A stretch of DNA of 64,000 nucleotides. It comes from Triops longicaudatus (taxonomy: Eukaryota; Arthropoda; Branchiopoda; Notostraca; Triopsidae). This document shows, piece by piece, positions 54,901 to 64,000 of the stretch. The DNA lies in the NCBI GenBank assembly GCA_022885665.1, contig JAGQDJ010000151.1:124001-188000 (forward strand), in the 5' to 3' direction. How positions within the stretch are numbered: position 1 is the first letter of the stretch; each line of letters starts with the position of its first letter. The translations under genes and the position numbers were made by a program. The notes under the pieces are model-generated. The model was not told where the DNA came from, did no database searches, and worked only from the letters and a program-made list of their open reading frames with translations.

Positions 54901-57900
54901 AAATTGAACTAGTTACGTTCGTTAGAAGTTAATTTTGCGTCAACGACCTATGTCTGCTTGTCAAACGTTTGCCGAGATTTACGCAACACGGTAGAATTTC
55001 GATGATAATTTCAGAAATGACAAACGTGGGGATCACAAGTGACTGGCAACTTATGGAGAGAAAAGATAGATGTTGAGTGCAAGTGGCATTTCAGCCACAG
55101 GTGACTGAGGACGAGGATGTGTTCCCTGACTAGCTTTTAATGGAAAACTTTGTAGGAAATTAGAAGTTTACTTGGTTGGAGAAGTTTAATGTGTAACCCG
55201 GTGATAGGAACAGAGAAACCGGGAACAGGTCTTTCGCATCGGTGATACAAGAGCATTACAAAGACTAATGAATCCATACAAAAGCAATGTTAGGAAGCTT
55301 TTCGTGCGAGCGGATTCATTGAGAATGAGCCAATTAGCAGTAACTTTGTCGGTATGTCTGTGGTATGTTTCAGCACCCATCTTTCGGTTTCAGAGAGCAA
55401 ATTTAAAATTGTAGTGCCCAGCCATGGTGGCTGTGTTTGTGCTTTCCCCGAAAAAAATTAAAAAAAAAAAAAGAAATCGTCAAGCTACTATAGCTCACTT
55501 TAATGTCAAATGCGTAGAACAGCACTAAAGATCAAAAGTTGAACTGACGGTGGGTTTGGATATAATCTTAACTTTAGCTCTCATCAACACCGTGACGGTA
55601 CGGTACTAAATTGCTGAAGTACGAGGGACTTGAAGGTCAGACTGCGATGGTATCCTCGCTGAATTGCAAAGCATTTGTCTCAAAGTGATTCCTGGGTGAT
55701 ATCAGCAGGATAGTAGAGGGTCTCCAGAAAAATTAAGCAATAGATGTCTTTTGGTATCAATCTAAATGAAGGCGAAAGGGTTCTGGCGAGTCACACAACG
55801 CTCTGGAAAGTTGTCCTTATTTTCTTTTATGCAAGATCATTGTCTCTAGCTGAAAGTCAGGGAACATTTCCCGTTGAAGCCTAGGCCACTAGCACGATGA
55901 TTGGTATTGGGTTTTTAGCGGTACTTGTTCCGGCGGTAACGGTCTTTCCCATATGGGAACGGCGCTTGATCTTCACGTGGCAACAAACTGTCCTGTCGTT
56001 CAAACCATATGGGTTCGACGTGGGCAATAAAATCCTTCGTCGTGGGCTATTGTTTTCCTTGTATATAGTCTAGAATATATTCTATTTCTCGCTTTTTAAT
56101 ACGCAAAGTGGTACTCGGGAAATTTGCAACGTTTGTGTAAAACTTTTGTACTGGTCACTGCTATTTCTGGTTTTGGCGTTTATTAACGTGGCTCCCCCCT
56201 TATGCATGACCAACAACTTCAAAGTTAGTACAGCAGCTAAATGGTTCAGTGCACATTTAGGAGGGCCAACGGAAGTGACATTGAATATAGTGAAAAGGGA
56301 GACGTTAAATAGAAAGCTGTGGATGAAATGAAAGAAAGATTGTAGCAAACGGTAAATCCTTTGAACGTATGCTATGGAAGAGGTACAATGGGTACTATTT
56401 CTTGAACGAACGCATTACACACATTTGCGTTCTTCACTTCTAAATTTGTGAGGGAAAGCTAATGCAATAACGAAAACAGATACACATATTTTATATGTTA
56501 TACAGAATTTCTTAGAAAATAGAAATGGGTCTAGTCCATTTTTTTTGAGGAAATGGCTAGCATTAAGATTTTTTTGCTTTTCTTTTTCTTCTACGGCCAT
56601 ATTCCGCGGTCAGCCTTGAACATCGACAGCAAGCTTTATTGCAGTAACCTGGATCGCCTCCACGAACTGACGGAATTCATGTTCTGTATTTATCCGACCA
56701 TTAAGAAAATGTTTTTTTACACTTGGGAGTAAGCGACTTGACTTGAAAGCTAGTATAGTGTAGGTTTACATTTCAGGGGCCACCTTTATTAAGCTAAACT
56801 GCGTAGTCAAGTTGAGAAAAAAAAGAGCCACAAACTACTGGTTCATGTTTGGTCCGCACGATACAATGAAGAAAGTTAAAGCAGCAGTGTTTTTCTGTCT
56901 ATTTTTTCTGTTACTTATTACTATTTTTTAAGTTCCTTCAGGCTACAACCCGTGCCTCCCGTTGGGCTTGAACGTTTGTTATTATTAACGTAGGTAACAA
57001 GATGAACTGTTAAGTGTTGGTTTCCGCTCCTTGCCGAGCAGAGGCAAAAGGCAATTCCTTATGAGGCAACAACACGGTCAAGTTATCTAGTAAGTAAAGC
57101 CCAAATGAACGACGTGCAACGGTATAATGTGGAATCTATAAAACGTGATATTGACTGACCTCGAATAAACTCCTGCCCACCGGATCTAAGCAGACTTATG
57201 AGGTGCTTATGTTTTGCTGGCGTTACTACCGGGGGAAAAAAGGGAAAATGTGTCAGACTAGGGATTATGTGTTCGTTCCGCTGTTTCCGTTTCAAAGTCG
57301 GTTTACAAATCATTGTTGTTGTAATTTTTGGAACCGAAAAATGGTTAGCCAAGAGCACAGCTCAGCTTCAACAAGTTGAGGCTTCCTTCTTCTCCCTTGC
57401 GAGCCCATTTTTCAAGAAACGCTGACATTAAAATCGTTACCCCGTTCTTAGAAGAAAAGAAAAGCCGCGCGAGGCATTGTATGTCTGTAATTTGTCAAAA
57501 CCGAAATTGTTGGGCTATACAGCAACTGAGACACCCACCATTTTCACATTGTCCTCTTTTACCTCCTCCGTAGCTCCGCAAGCTATTATTTTTCATTCCA
57601 TCCTAATCCATGTTAACACCCCCGCAGTATATGGTGTCCTGCTCTAAGGAGACTTCCGATTTCACGCCCGTCAAACAGACCGCGTACTCCGTAAAGGGAT
57701 ATGTACGCTCCCTTATGATTCCTTTTCATGTTTTCAATCAGGCAATGCCTTCTGTAAAGTACGAGCCCTCTTTTTCCAACGAAGCGCAGAAAACAGTAAG
57801 AAATACGCAACTTCGGGAGACGTTGCGTAAAAAATACCAATAAAAAAGGCTGGCAAAAAGGCGTAAAAGGGAGCCTGAGGAATTTGTTGGGTTGGTTTCT

Positions 57901-58979
57901 AATATTGTGGGGAGCTGAGGTAATAGCTTCGAAGAATGCGACGAGGGTTTGTATGGCTTTGGAGCTGTTAGAAGTTAAAGAGTAAAAGCATGGGAAGCGC
58001 TGATTTACATGTCATCCTTTCACCCCCGCGCGCCCGGTTCGTGCTTGTTGGGACCCCTTGCCGACCCCTCCTACCGATGGAACCGATTGAAGCTCAGTGG
58101 GCAATTTTCTTTTCTGTTTCTCCCAACAATCCTTCAGTGACCGATTGCTTTCGATTGGCTTTTATACCCATACAAATACATTCCAATAGCAGTCCCGCTC
58201 TGGACTTGTCTTTTTTTTTTTTAATTTAGTTTAGAGAAGCATAAAGGGGGTCTTTATCTCGTCGAAATAGTCATGCTTTATGTGCATGATTTCCTGCGGT
58301 GGCAAGGAAATTGGAATTTGCTTATCATATCGACCCATACAGGTTTATTTGGCTACGTGTTTCTCCCAGTCTTGTGGATTCAACTCCCCTTCCTCGCCAA
58401 GAAACGTCCAAGTGTGCCTGATGTGTGGTTGCATGACAGATTCGAAATCTTCGAGAAAGTAATGAAAATCTTTTCATGTCCATCTTGCGGTTTGCGTGAC
58501 CAAAACGTCGGAAAAATTTTCGACTTCGAAAGGGAAAAAGGAGAGCTTTAAAGAGATCGAGGGGATGGATTTCACAAATAATAGGCAAAGACAAAAACCA
58601 TTCTAGCCGCAACAAGAAAAAGGCGTTAGCAATTACACTGCCGCAGCAGCCGAAAGCTGTCGGTCACGGAACGTGGGAATTGCCATTGAACTCGCTAACG
58701 GCGATCATTTCCGGAGGCCATACATTGCATTCGTCTTTTCCTTGCGTTATCTGTGGTTCTAGCCTTAAAAAAAAGAAAGAGTTGAAGATAACAGAGGTCA
58801 GGGGTTTTACGTAGTCAATCTCGTTACCGTGTCAGCGTCATACTGAACGTCGCTTTCCTGGTTTTAGCATTTCAACGCAGTAAAAAATGATCCTGTTCGT
58901 GCCTTCAGTGGTTAAAAAAGTAGTTATGACGGAAATACTTGAAAAACTTGGAAACGTGGGCTCATCCCCGAGCTACCAC

Positions 58980-59015
<36 letters not shown>

Positions 59016-62000
59016 GAGGTCTCTGAGTTCCAGGTTAAATGGCAGCAGGAAACAAGAAAATGTACTATGCGGACTTCCTCTTTTAGGTATTCGCGTTGAG
59101 TAAAAGGAATGAATCTGTCCGAAGAGCGCTGAGTGCTTTCGGTTGGGGTAAAACGAGCAGGTGAAATATAGGTCCCCGTTTTACATTCTTGACACGCGAA
59201 AATAGAAGAAACGAGTTCATCTTGTCTCTTGTCTGCAGTTGGCAGGCCTGATGCATTTCTATATTTGTATATGTGTTCACAGCACTAATGAAAACTCATT
59301 TGCTTAACATTGTCGGTCTTCTACCCCATTCCTACTTTCATTAGATGCCAAGCCAAAAAACAACAAAACCGTCTCAAATGAATATGAAAATGCCAGTGCG
59401 CGCTCTCGAGTAATTTTTTCCCGTGCCCTCGCCTGGCGTTTTCTATCGTTTCATTGGCGAAGAAAAGAGGGGAAATGAGATTCTTTGTACCTGTAGTCCG
59501 TTGCCCGATCTTTCAGCGGTAAGTCCTTACAGGTTCTGAAAACGACAGGAACCCCCGCTCTTTAATATCTCATTTCAAATGCAAAACAGTAGCCGACTAG
59601 AGCGCTATTGAGCCCGAACTTGAAGGCTGCCTGCACAAGAATCATACTGCCAAGCCAGATCCTTATCGCTTTGATTTGTAGCTTCATAAGTTTTGAGGAA
59701 AGTTGTGAGAATGGGGGGACATGTGAGGTAGAGGGGCGATGAAAGAGAAGTTCGACAAGATGAACGTCTTCTGTTCTCTTTTTGTTAAGTTGTAATTAAC
59801 GAGTTATCTGCTCCTTGATAAGGAGAGCAGGGCAATTTGTACCGTAAAATTTAATAGCTGCGTTCGAAACGGATCTTTCCCCCAGAATTGTGTGTTGAAA
59901 GGGACGACGTTTACCATCTGTCTCGTTTGCAAGATAACTTACAACTTGCACAATCTCTCTCGCCAGATAGAAGAAATATTGAAAGGGTGCTACGTTTCCC
60001 GTTGCACTACGATTCACTTTACCAATTGTCGTGCAATTTCTTCCCGGCTACGAACGCGGTCTCAGGCAGCAGAAGGTTTTCAAGTTCTATTTTTCAAAAG
60101 CATTGTATTATTAAGCAGCTTTTCTTTTCCCGATTGGACGAAAATGGAAGCACTCCAAGCTGCCATACACCGTGGACACACTATTCGAAAATTTATCTTT
60201 CTTGTGAACCAAAATTTCATTAGAGGGAGTTCTTGTCAACTGTAACGTGTGGTTTCCGCGTTAAAAGTTAGGTGTATAGGACACGTAAAACTTTGATTTT
60301 CTGAGAGAAACAGTTCCTTCTTTTCATGTGTGAAGTTTTGAGGTGGCACTCGAGCTTTAAACCATTTGTCTTACTTAAATGTTTCAATAAATAGGAAACT
60401 TGGTCTGCGGTTGATGCCTCTATTTAGAAATAGTCCTGAAAATTTACAATATGCAGAATTATCGACCTGTTCTAAATACCGTCATTTCTGCGAACCCAGT
60501 GTCGACATGTCGGGCCTATTTTTTTGGCTCCGCATTTTTGCCTTGGCCTCCCGAAAAGGGGGGAGAAAACCCATTCGGTGCTTAAACAAGGCATCGTTCA
60601 GTTCACAAAGATGGCGGTATGAGAGAATCGCTTAGTGTAATTCATTCAGCCCCGTATCTCCTCTTAACTTTATTGGGGTATTTACTGTTTGTGCTGCTAG
60701 TTCACTCTTCAAAAGACGGTTAGTCGGCCTCGTTTGTTTGTTGGCTTTTTATAAACAGAAAATAGACACACTGTGCTCTGCTTGTAACTCTTCTTTTCCT
60801 TGTTTTTCTTCCCTTGATGCCAAAGTGCCCATCCTGGAAGCGTGGTCGTTAGCTGGCGGAGTAGCGGAATTACCGTGCGACGTTACTTCGCCTTTATCTG
60901 GTGATCGGGTTCTTCTCGTGCTCTGGTACAAGGATGGACAAGGAACTCCCATTTACAGGTAATTTTCTATGAAAAAAAGCATAAATGTCTAGCGACTTTA
61001 ATTTAGATTTTCCATCGTTTAGACATACACTCAAGGAGCTCCATATCGCATTGCTTTGCTTAAAAATAATTTTGAAGTTTGTAGAAGACCCTCTAATTCT
61101 TTAATGAACTATGCGGTGAAAGAAGCACCACAACTAATTAAAACAAAAGAATCTTTAATTCCAGACTAACCTTGCAGGAACAAATGTGTTCAATTAATTG
61201 GGAGAAGTTCTAATCTATGAAAAAGGCTTACGAGGGAAGAGTGTGATGTTTCTAGAAACTTCAAAAGGATGCAGTCGCTACGGCCGAAGACTAAAGAAAT
61301 TTCCTAGTATTTCTCTGCGCCAAGTTGGTTGTATGTGATGGCTCCCGTAAAGATAGTTATCTACTAAGCTTATTTGTGCAGAAAACTGCAACACAGAGCT
61401 TAGGAGTTTTGTAAAGTTGTGGCGAAAATTCCAAGTTGGAAGCTCACAGACTGGAGTAGGATTACTTTTTCACATTGCACGGGGAGCCGTGGATTGATAG
61501 CGTCTTTCGTAGTTTGGCGATGTCACAAGACAGGTGAACTTTACAATTTCCACTGAACGCTCCTGTCATGAAAGTAGTAATTATCTGTTATAAACTTCTC
61601 TGGATGTCAGACAAGCAAAATAGATCAAAATTATTAAGTATAAACGCTGTCAAAGTGTTCTTACGCACGGCAAAGCTAGTTGTGAATCATTCCAAGTGGG
61701 TAATTAAAAGTGCCTGCTGCTTGATAGGCTTTAAGGCTGAGAGAATTGCCGGCAAGCAGAGGTATTGATTTTCGCCACTGGTAAGGTCTATTGTGAGAGT
61801 TAATTAAAATCCTGTGGAATACAGCACGCAGTGAGATAGATTGAAATTATCATTGGAGATTTTGCCTGGCTCCCGGTATCCAACAGCCAACAAAAGAAAT
61901 TAGCTTTGCGACCATCTCCTTGCTTTATTTGTTTGGCTGCTGAATGTCAACGGGTAATTTATGAGGGTTCTTTAGCACGCACGTCTCTTTACATTCATAT

Positions 62001-62073
62001 TAGAGGGCTTATACAGGATAGGAGACGTTTTTCTCTTTTTCTTGATTGAAATAGCAAGCCCGCTATGCCTTTT

Positions 62074-62106
<33 letters not shown>

Positions 62107-63460
62107 ATTAATCACATACAGTGCTTCTATACGCTTTGTGAAGGCTTGAGCCCTTACGGTCGGATTCCCAATATGAAAATTTCTTCTCCCAATATCCTTC
62201 CTTGAAGGTCTACACAAGAGCTTTCCATAAAAATGGACATCAATTTGCATAAGCAGTAGGGGAAATAAAAGCTCGGAAGGTTTGGTTTCTAGTTGGCGGC
62301 CCTTGTATTCCTTTTTAGTTTTCTGTACTAATTTTCCTCTCAAGGACTTCTCTTTGCACAAGAGCTTTATCAGCGCTTTTATATGGCGTCATTTGTCTCT
62401 GTTGAACCTAAGCAGTAGAAGTCACTTGTTTTCTGCGGCAGGAGGTAAATTAGATCGTCCAAGCAAGTTCCTTGGGCGGATATATCCTCCAAATTTGCAG
62501 ACTCCATTTCCAGGCGATCATTATTCCGCGTAATAGATTTCACATTGCGTCGGAAACAGGTGAAAACCATCTGAAACAGTACCGATGGTAAAAGACAACA
62601 ATCTTTCGTTTGGACTAAAAGCCTCTTATCACCAAAAACTGTTTCAGATTACTGTGTCAGTGCATGAGAAGCAAGGCTTTAAGGAAAGTAGGAAACTACC
62701 CTTTTCAGGATGTTTTTCCTTTGTCGGAAAGGAAGTAGTCATCTATAACCGAGGAAAATCTGGCTGTACGGGAACCTCACTGCAGTTGCAATACCGACAT
62801 CAAGACATGATGGATTCATCACAGCACTCACACCAATGTCTATCCATCGATTAGGGTTGAGTAAACACAGACCTTCCTTTAGCCTTCTTTCCTTATTCAC
62901 CTTGAAGTTTTTTGTTTAATTCTTTTTAGTGACCCTTTTTGTTCACTCTGAGACTACACGATCAGTTATAGATCATTTATCTTTGTACCTCGTGAAGCAG
63001 CTTGTCTATATCTGTGGTCGGTGACGATAATTAGAACCTTGTATACAGGGGGGCTTCTGGGAAATGAGCTAGAAAGTACAAGATGATGGCCTCGATAATA
63101 AAAAAGGAGTTAAAAAAAGCTGTCACAGGCGTAATGTGACCAAACGTTGTAGTCTTTTTCAAATTTATGGTACTTTATGAAAATTGATAATTCTTTTATT
63201 TATCAATTTGCTGAATTAGGCCATTTTTCATGAAATTTATTTTATGCGCAGTGTGGATTCCCGTGGTAAATCGTTTCATGAAGCGCGTCACTGGTCAGAT
63301 GAACTAACTTTCAGTGGGAGAGCCTTTTTCCGGACTGACTTGGGACCCGCACGTTTAGTGCTGGAAGCACTTAAACCAACTGACGAAGCCGTTTTCAGAT
63401 GTCGTGTCGATTTTAAAAAGTCGCCTACCCGCAACGTTCGTGTCAACCTGACGGTTGTAG
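33804..63460 (+). CDS. Sidestep-like Ig-superfamily protein, 5' part (exons 33804-33978, 60826-60958, 63252-63460; continues past window)
   Basis: The three joined exons give about 172 residues: a signal peptide followed by one V-type Ig domain. The Side-family pattern is clear: ELPC, then LWYKDG, then TPIYS, a DxRG turn, HWSDE, GRAFF, DEAVFRC, RVDF and an SPTRN-x-RVNLTVV ending. Ig cysteines fall at about residues 76 and 153, with the core tryptophan at about 92. Side proteins are known as cell-surface ligands for Beat receptors in arthropod axon guidance and synaptic partner choice; that role is inferred here from family resemblance. Junctions are phase 1, phase 2 and phase 1, and both split codons read through sensibly (V at 59, S at 103). 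The Ig unit is therefore a symmetrical 1-1 module split by a phase-2 intron. Later domains lie outside the window, so I cannot say which Side subfamily this is. The weakest link is exon 1, which is 26.8 kb from exon 2. Confidence 0.82.
42859..42875 (+). repeat. T17 tract in intron 1
   Basis: An uninterrupted run of 17 T. It could be the tail of a minus-strand retroposon, but no element body or target-site duplication is visible. Confidence 0.9.
43234..43250 (+). repeat. Short GAGCGG purine repeat
   Basis: GGGAGC units occur in succession, three copies, in a purine-rich patch. Confidence 0.6.
50111..50130. repeat. 20-bp perfect palindrome in intron 1
   Basis: AGGTGTTGCC is followed directly by GGCAACACCT. 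The core GTTGCCGGCAAC resembles an RFX-type X-box but lacks its central AT, so binding is not implied. Confidence 0.9.
52596..52615 (+). repeat. A20 tract in intron 1
   Basis: An uninterrupted run of 20 A, with no convincing retroposon body upstream. Confidence 0.9.
53699..54037. mobile_element. Non-autonomous hAT transposon (323 bp) with intact 8-bp target-site duplication
   Basis: The element spans 53707-54029. Its left end reads CAGTGGTCGGCAACCT. Its right end, read inward on the opposite strand, is CAGGGGTTGGCAACCT: 16-bp terminal inverted repeats with two differences. It is flanked on both sides by TTGTACAT (53699-53706 and 54030-54037), an exact 8-bp duplication, the hallmark length for hAT insertions. 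Four copies of CGGCCCGC, all in the same orientation, sit near the ends (53724, 53746, 53937 and 53967), as expected for subterminal transposase-binding repeats. It has no transposase frame, so it must have been moved in trans. The perfect duplication suggests the ends have not been disturbed since insertion. Confidence 0.93.
58981..59013 (+). repeat. A33 tract in intron 1
   Basis: An uninterrupted run of 33 A. AGAGGTC occurs just after it and again near 58790, but this is too short to call a target-site duplication. Confidence 0.9.
60826..60958 (+). CDS. Exon 2: first half of V-type Ig domain 1
   Basis: This 133-nt exon carries 43 whole codons. The acceptor is preceded by a long pyrimidine tract (60788-60814) and ends CCAAAG. 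The exon ends ACAG|GTAATT. The protein starts P-I-L-E-A-W, then gives G-G-V-A-E-L-P-C (B strand, first Ig cysteine, about residue 76), a hydrophilic loop, and V-L-W-Y-K-D-G (C strand with the core tryptophan, about residue 92), ending T-P-I-Y. This is the usual start of the membrane-distal Ig domain in Side-family proteins. It enters in phase 1 and leaves in phase 2, and exon 3 supplies the missing base of the Ser codon. Confidence 0.88.
60959..63251 (+). other. Intron 2 of the sidestep-like gene (2,293 bp, phase 2)
   Basis: It begins GTAATT and ends ATGCGCAG. It splits the first Ig domain between the C strand and the following loop. Apart from a 31-base A tract (62075-62105) I see no feature. 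The 89-codon open frame at 62585-62854 has no Ig or other recognisable motif, and exons 2 and 3 already join in phase without it. Confidence 0.82.
62075..62105 (+). repeat. A31 tract in intron 2
   Basis: An uninterrupted run of 31 A inside intron 2, with no recognised element around it. Confidence 0.9.
63252..63460 (+). CDS. Exon 3: second half of V-type Ig domain 1
   Basis: This 209-nt exon carries 69 whole codons. The acceptor is TATGCGCAG and the donor is TGTAG|GTAATA, leaving phase 1. The product has the D-S-R-G turn, the H-W-S-D-E segment, G-R-A-F-F (D strand), R-L-V-L-E-A-L (E strand), then D-E-A-V-F-R-C with the second Ig cysteine at about residue 153. The usual tyrosine of the DxGxYxC corner is Phe here. 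The ending R-V-D-F-K-K-S-P-T-R-N followed by V-N-L-T-V-V is very characteristic of Side-family domain 1. N-L-T near residues 168-170 is an N-glycosylation sequon. The protein continues into exon 4 beyond the window. Confidence 0.9.
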
Positions 63461-64000
63461 GTAATATATACTCGTTTACTTTTTCTGAAGCCGCCGTAGC
63501 CAAGGACGCCAATCAAAAATTGAGGAAACAGAACAAGTCTACTAGGACTCAGTGGGTTATGTTTACTTTGTCACTCGTATTTATGGCTGTGTCCACTTCA
63601 GTGACCTCCAGTTTCCGGTGTTAAGAGGAATACCTATCCAGCGTACTAATCTACGATTCCAAATTGTTGAGAATTTGCCAAGACGCCGACAGTACCGTAG
63701 ATTTAGTGATTACAAAAAATTAATTTTCTAGTTCTGATTGTTTTGCCCGTTGTAGTTTATTTGACGCCATCCTTTATTTCATTTGCTTGCGGCTTGTTTA
63801 TGTTTGTACGGACCATTACGTTGCGAGGCAATTAATCTGTGTTCCGTGGTACCAAAAAATGAAATAGCTTAAAACAGAATCTGAAAAGAAGAAAAGACTT
63901 TCGTATCGGTTGGAAGTTGAATTAACACAATTCACGTTTGAGTATTAGTTTTCTTAACGTCTTAAAATCTTCGTTCTTGAGACGAGTAATTTGATTGTGA
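63461..64000 (+). other. Start of intron 3, cut by the window end
   Basis: It follows the donor GTAATATA at the end of exon 3. There is no exon or repeat I can recognise up to the window edge. Confidence 0.7.

Larger units (their letters stand above)
33979..60825 (+). other. Intron 1 of the sidestep-like gene (26,847 bp, phase 1)
   Basis: It begins GTAAAAG and ends in a pyrimidine-rich tract with CAAAG before exon 2. It contains the hAT element at 53707-54029, the 20-bp palindrome at 50111-50130 and A or T tracts at 42859-42875, 52596-52615 and 58981-59013. I see no further exon in it. Its open frames (up to 138 codons, at 42644-43060 minus) have no recognisable domain and are of chance length. 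Alternative promoters or small 5' exons inside it cannot be excluded by eye. Confidence 0.7.

Noticed and set aside
58797..59013. Possible SINE or retroposon ending in A33
   Set aside because: No tRNA-like head, no internal promoter and only a 7-bp possible flanking repeat.

Overview
The window looks like non-coding DNA from an arthropod nuclear genome. It is AT-rich, its longest open frame is 138 codons (within what chance gives for 64 kb), and nothing in it suggests bacterial operons, rRNA, tRNA or CRISPR. The one gene I can support is on the + strand: the 5' part of a sidestep-like (Side family) immunoglobulin-superfamily cell-surface protein. Side proteins are known as arthropod axon-guidance and cell-recognition molecules that bind Beat-family partners. 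The species cannot be named. An intron of nearly 27 kb suggests a large genome.

Gene layout. Exon 1 (33804-33978) carries the start codon and a signal peptide. Exon 2 (60826-60958) and exon 3 (63252-63460) together encode the first V-type Ig domain. All three exons have good splice signals, and the phases join without a break (1 to 1, then 2 to 2, leaving phase 1), which is the main reason for putting them in one gene. The remaining Ig domains, any fibronectin domain, the transmembrane segment and the cytoplasmic tail would lie to the right of the window.

The left 33.4 kb is upstream intergenic DNA with no recognisable exon. It holds several structured repeats: a 34-bp perfect palindrome (6573-6606), a candidate degenerate DNA transposon with related inverted ends and a motif hairpin (13984-14666), a cluster of hairpins bounded by a 13-bp inverted repeat (22816-23027), and a ~1 kb foldback element with ~237-bp arms, each containing a nested 18-bp stem (23541-24559).

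Intron 1 contains a clean 323-bp non-autonomous hAT element with an intact 8-bp target-site duplication (53707-54029), a 20-bp palindrome and long A or T tracts. Intron 2 holds a 31-base A tract. I found no convincing new multi-gene system. The least explained objects are the nested foldback at 23.5-24.6 kb and the 14.0-14.7 kb element.
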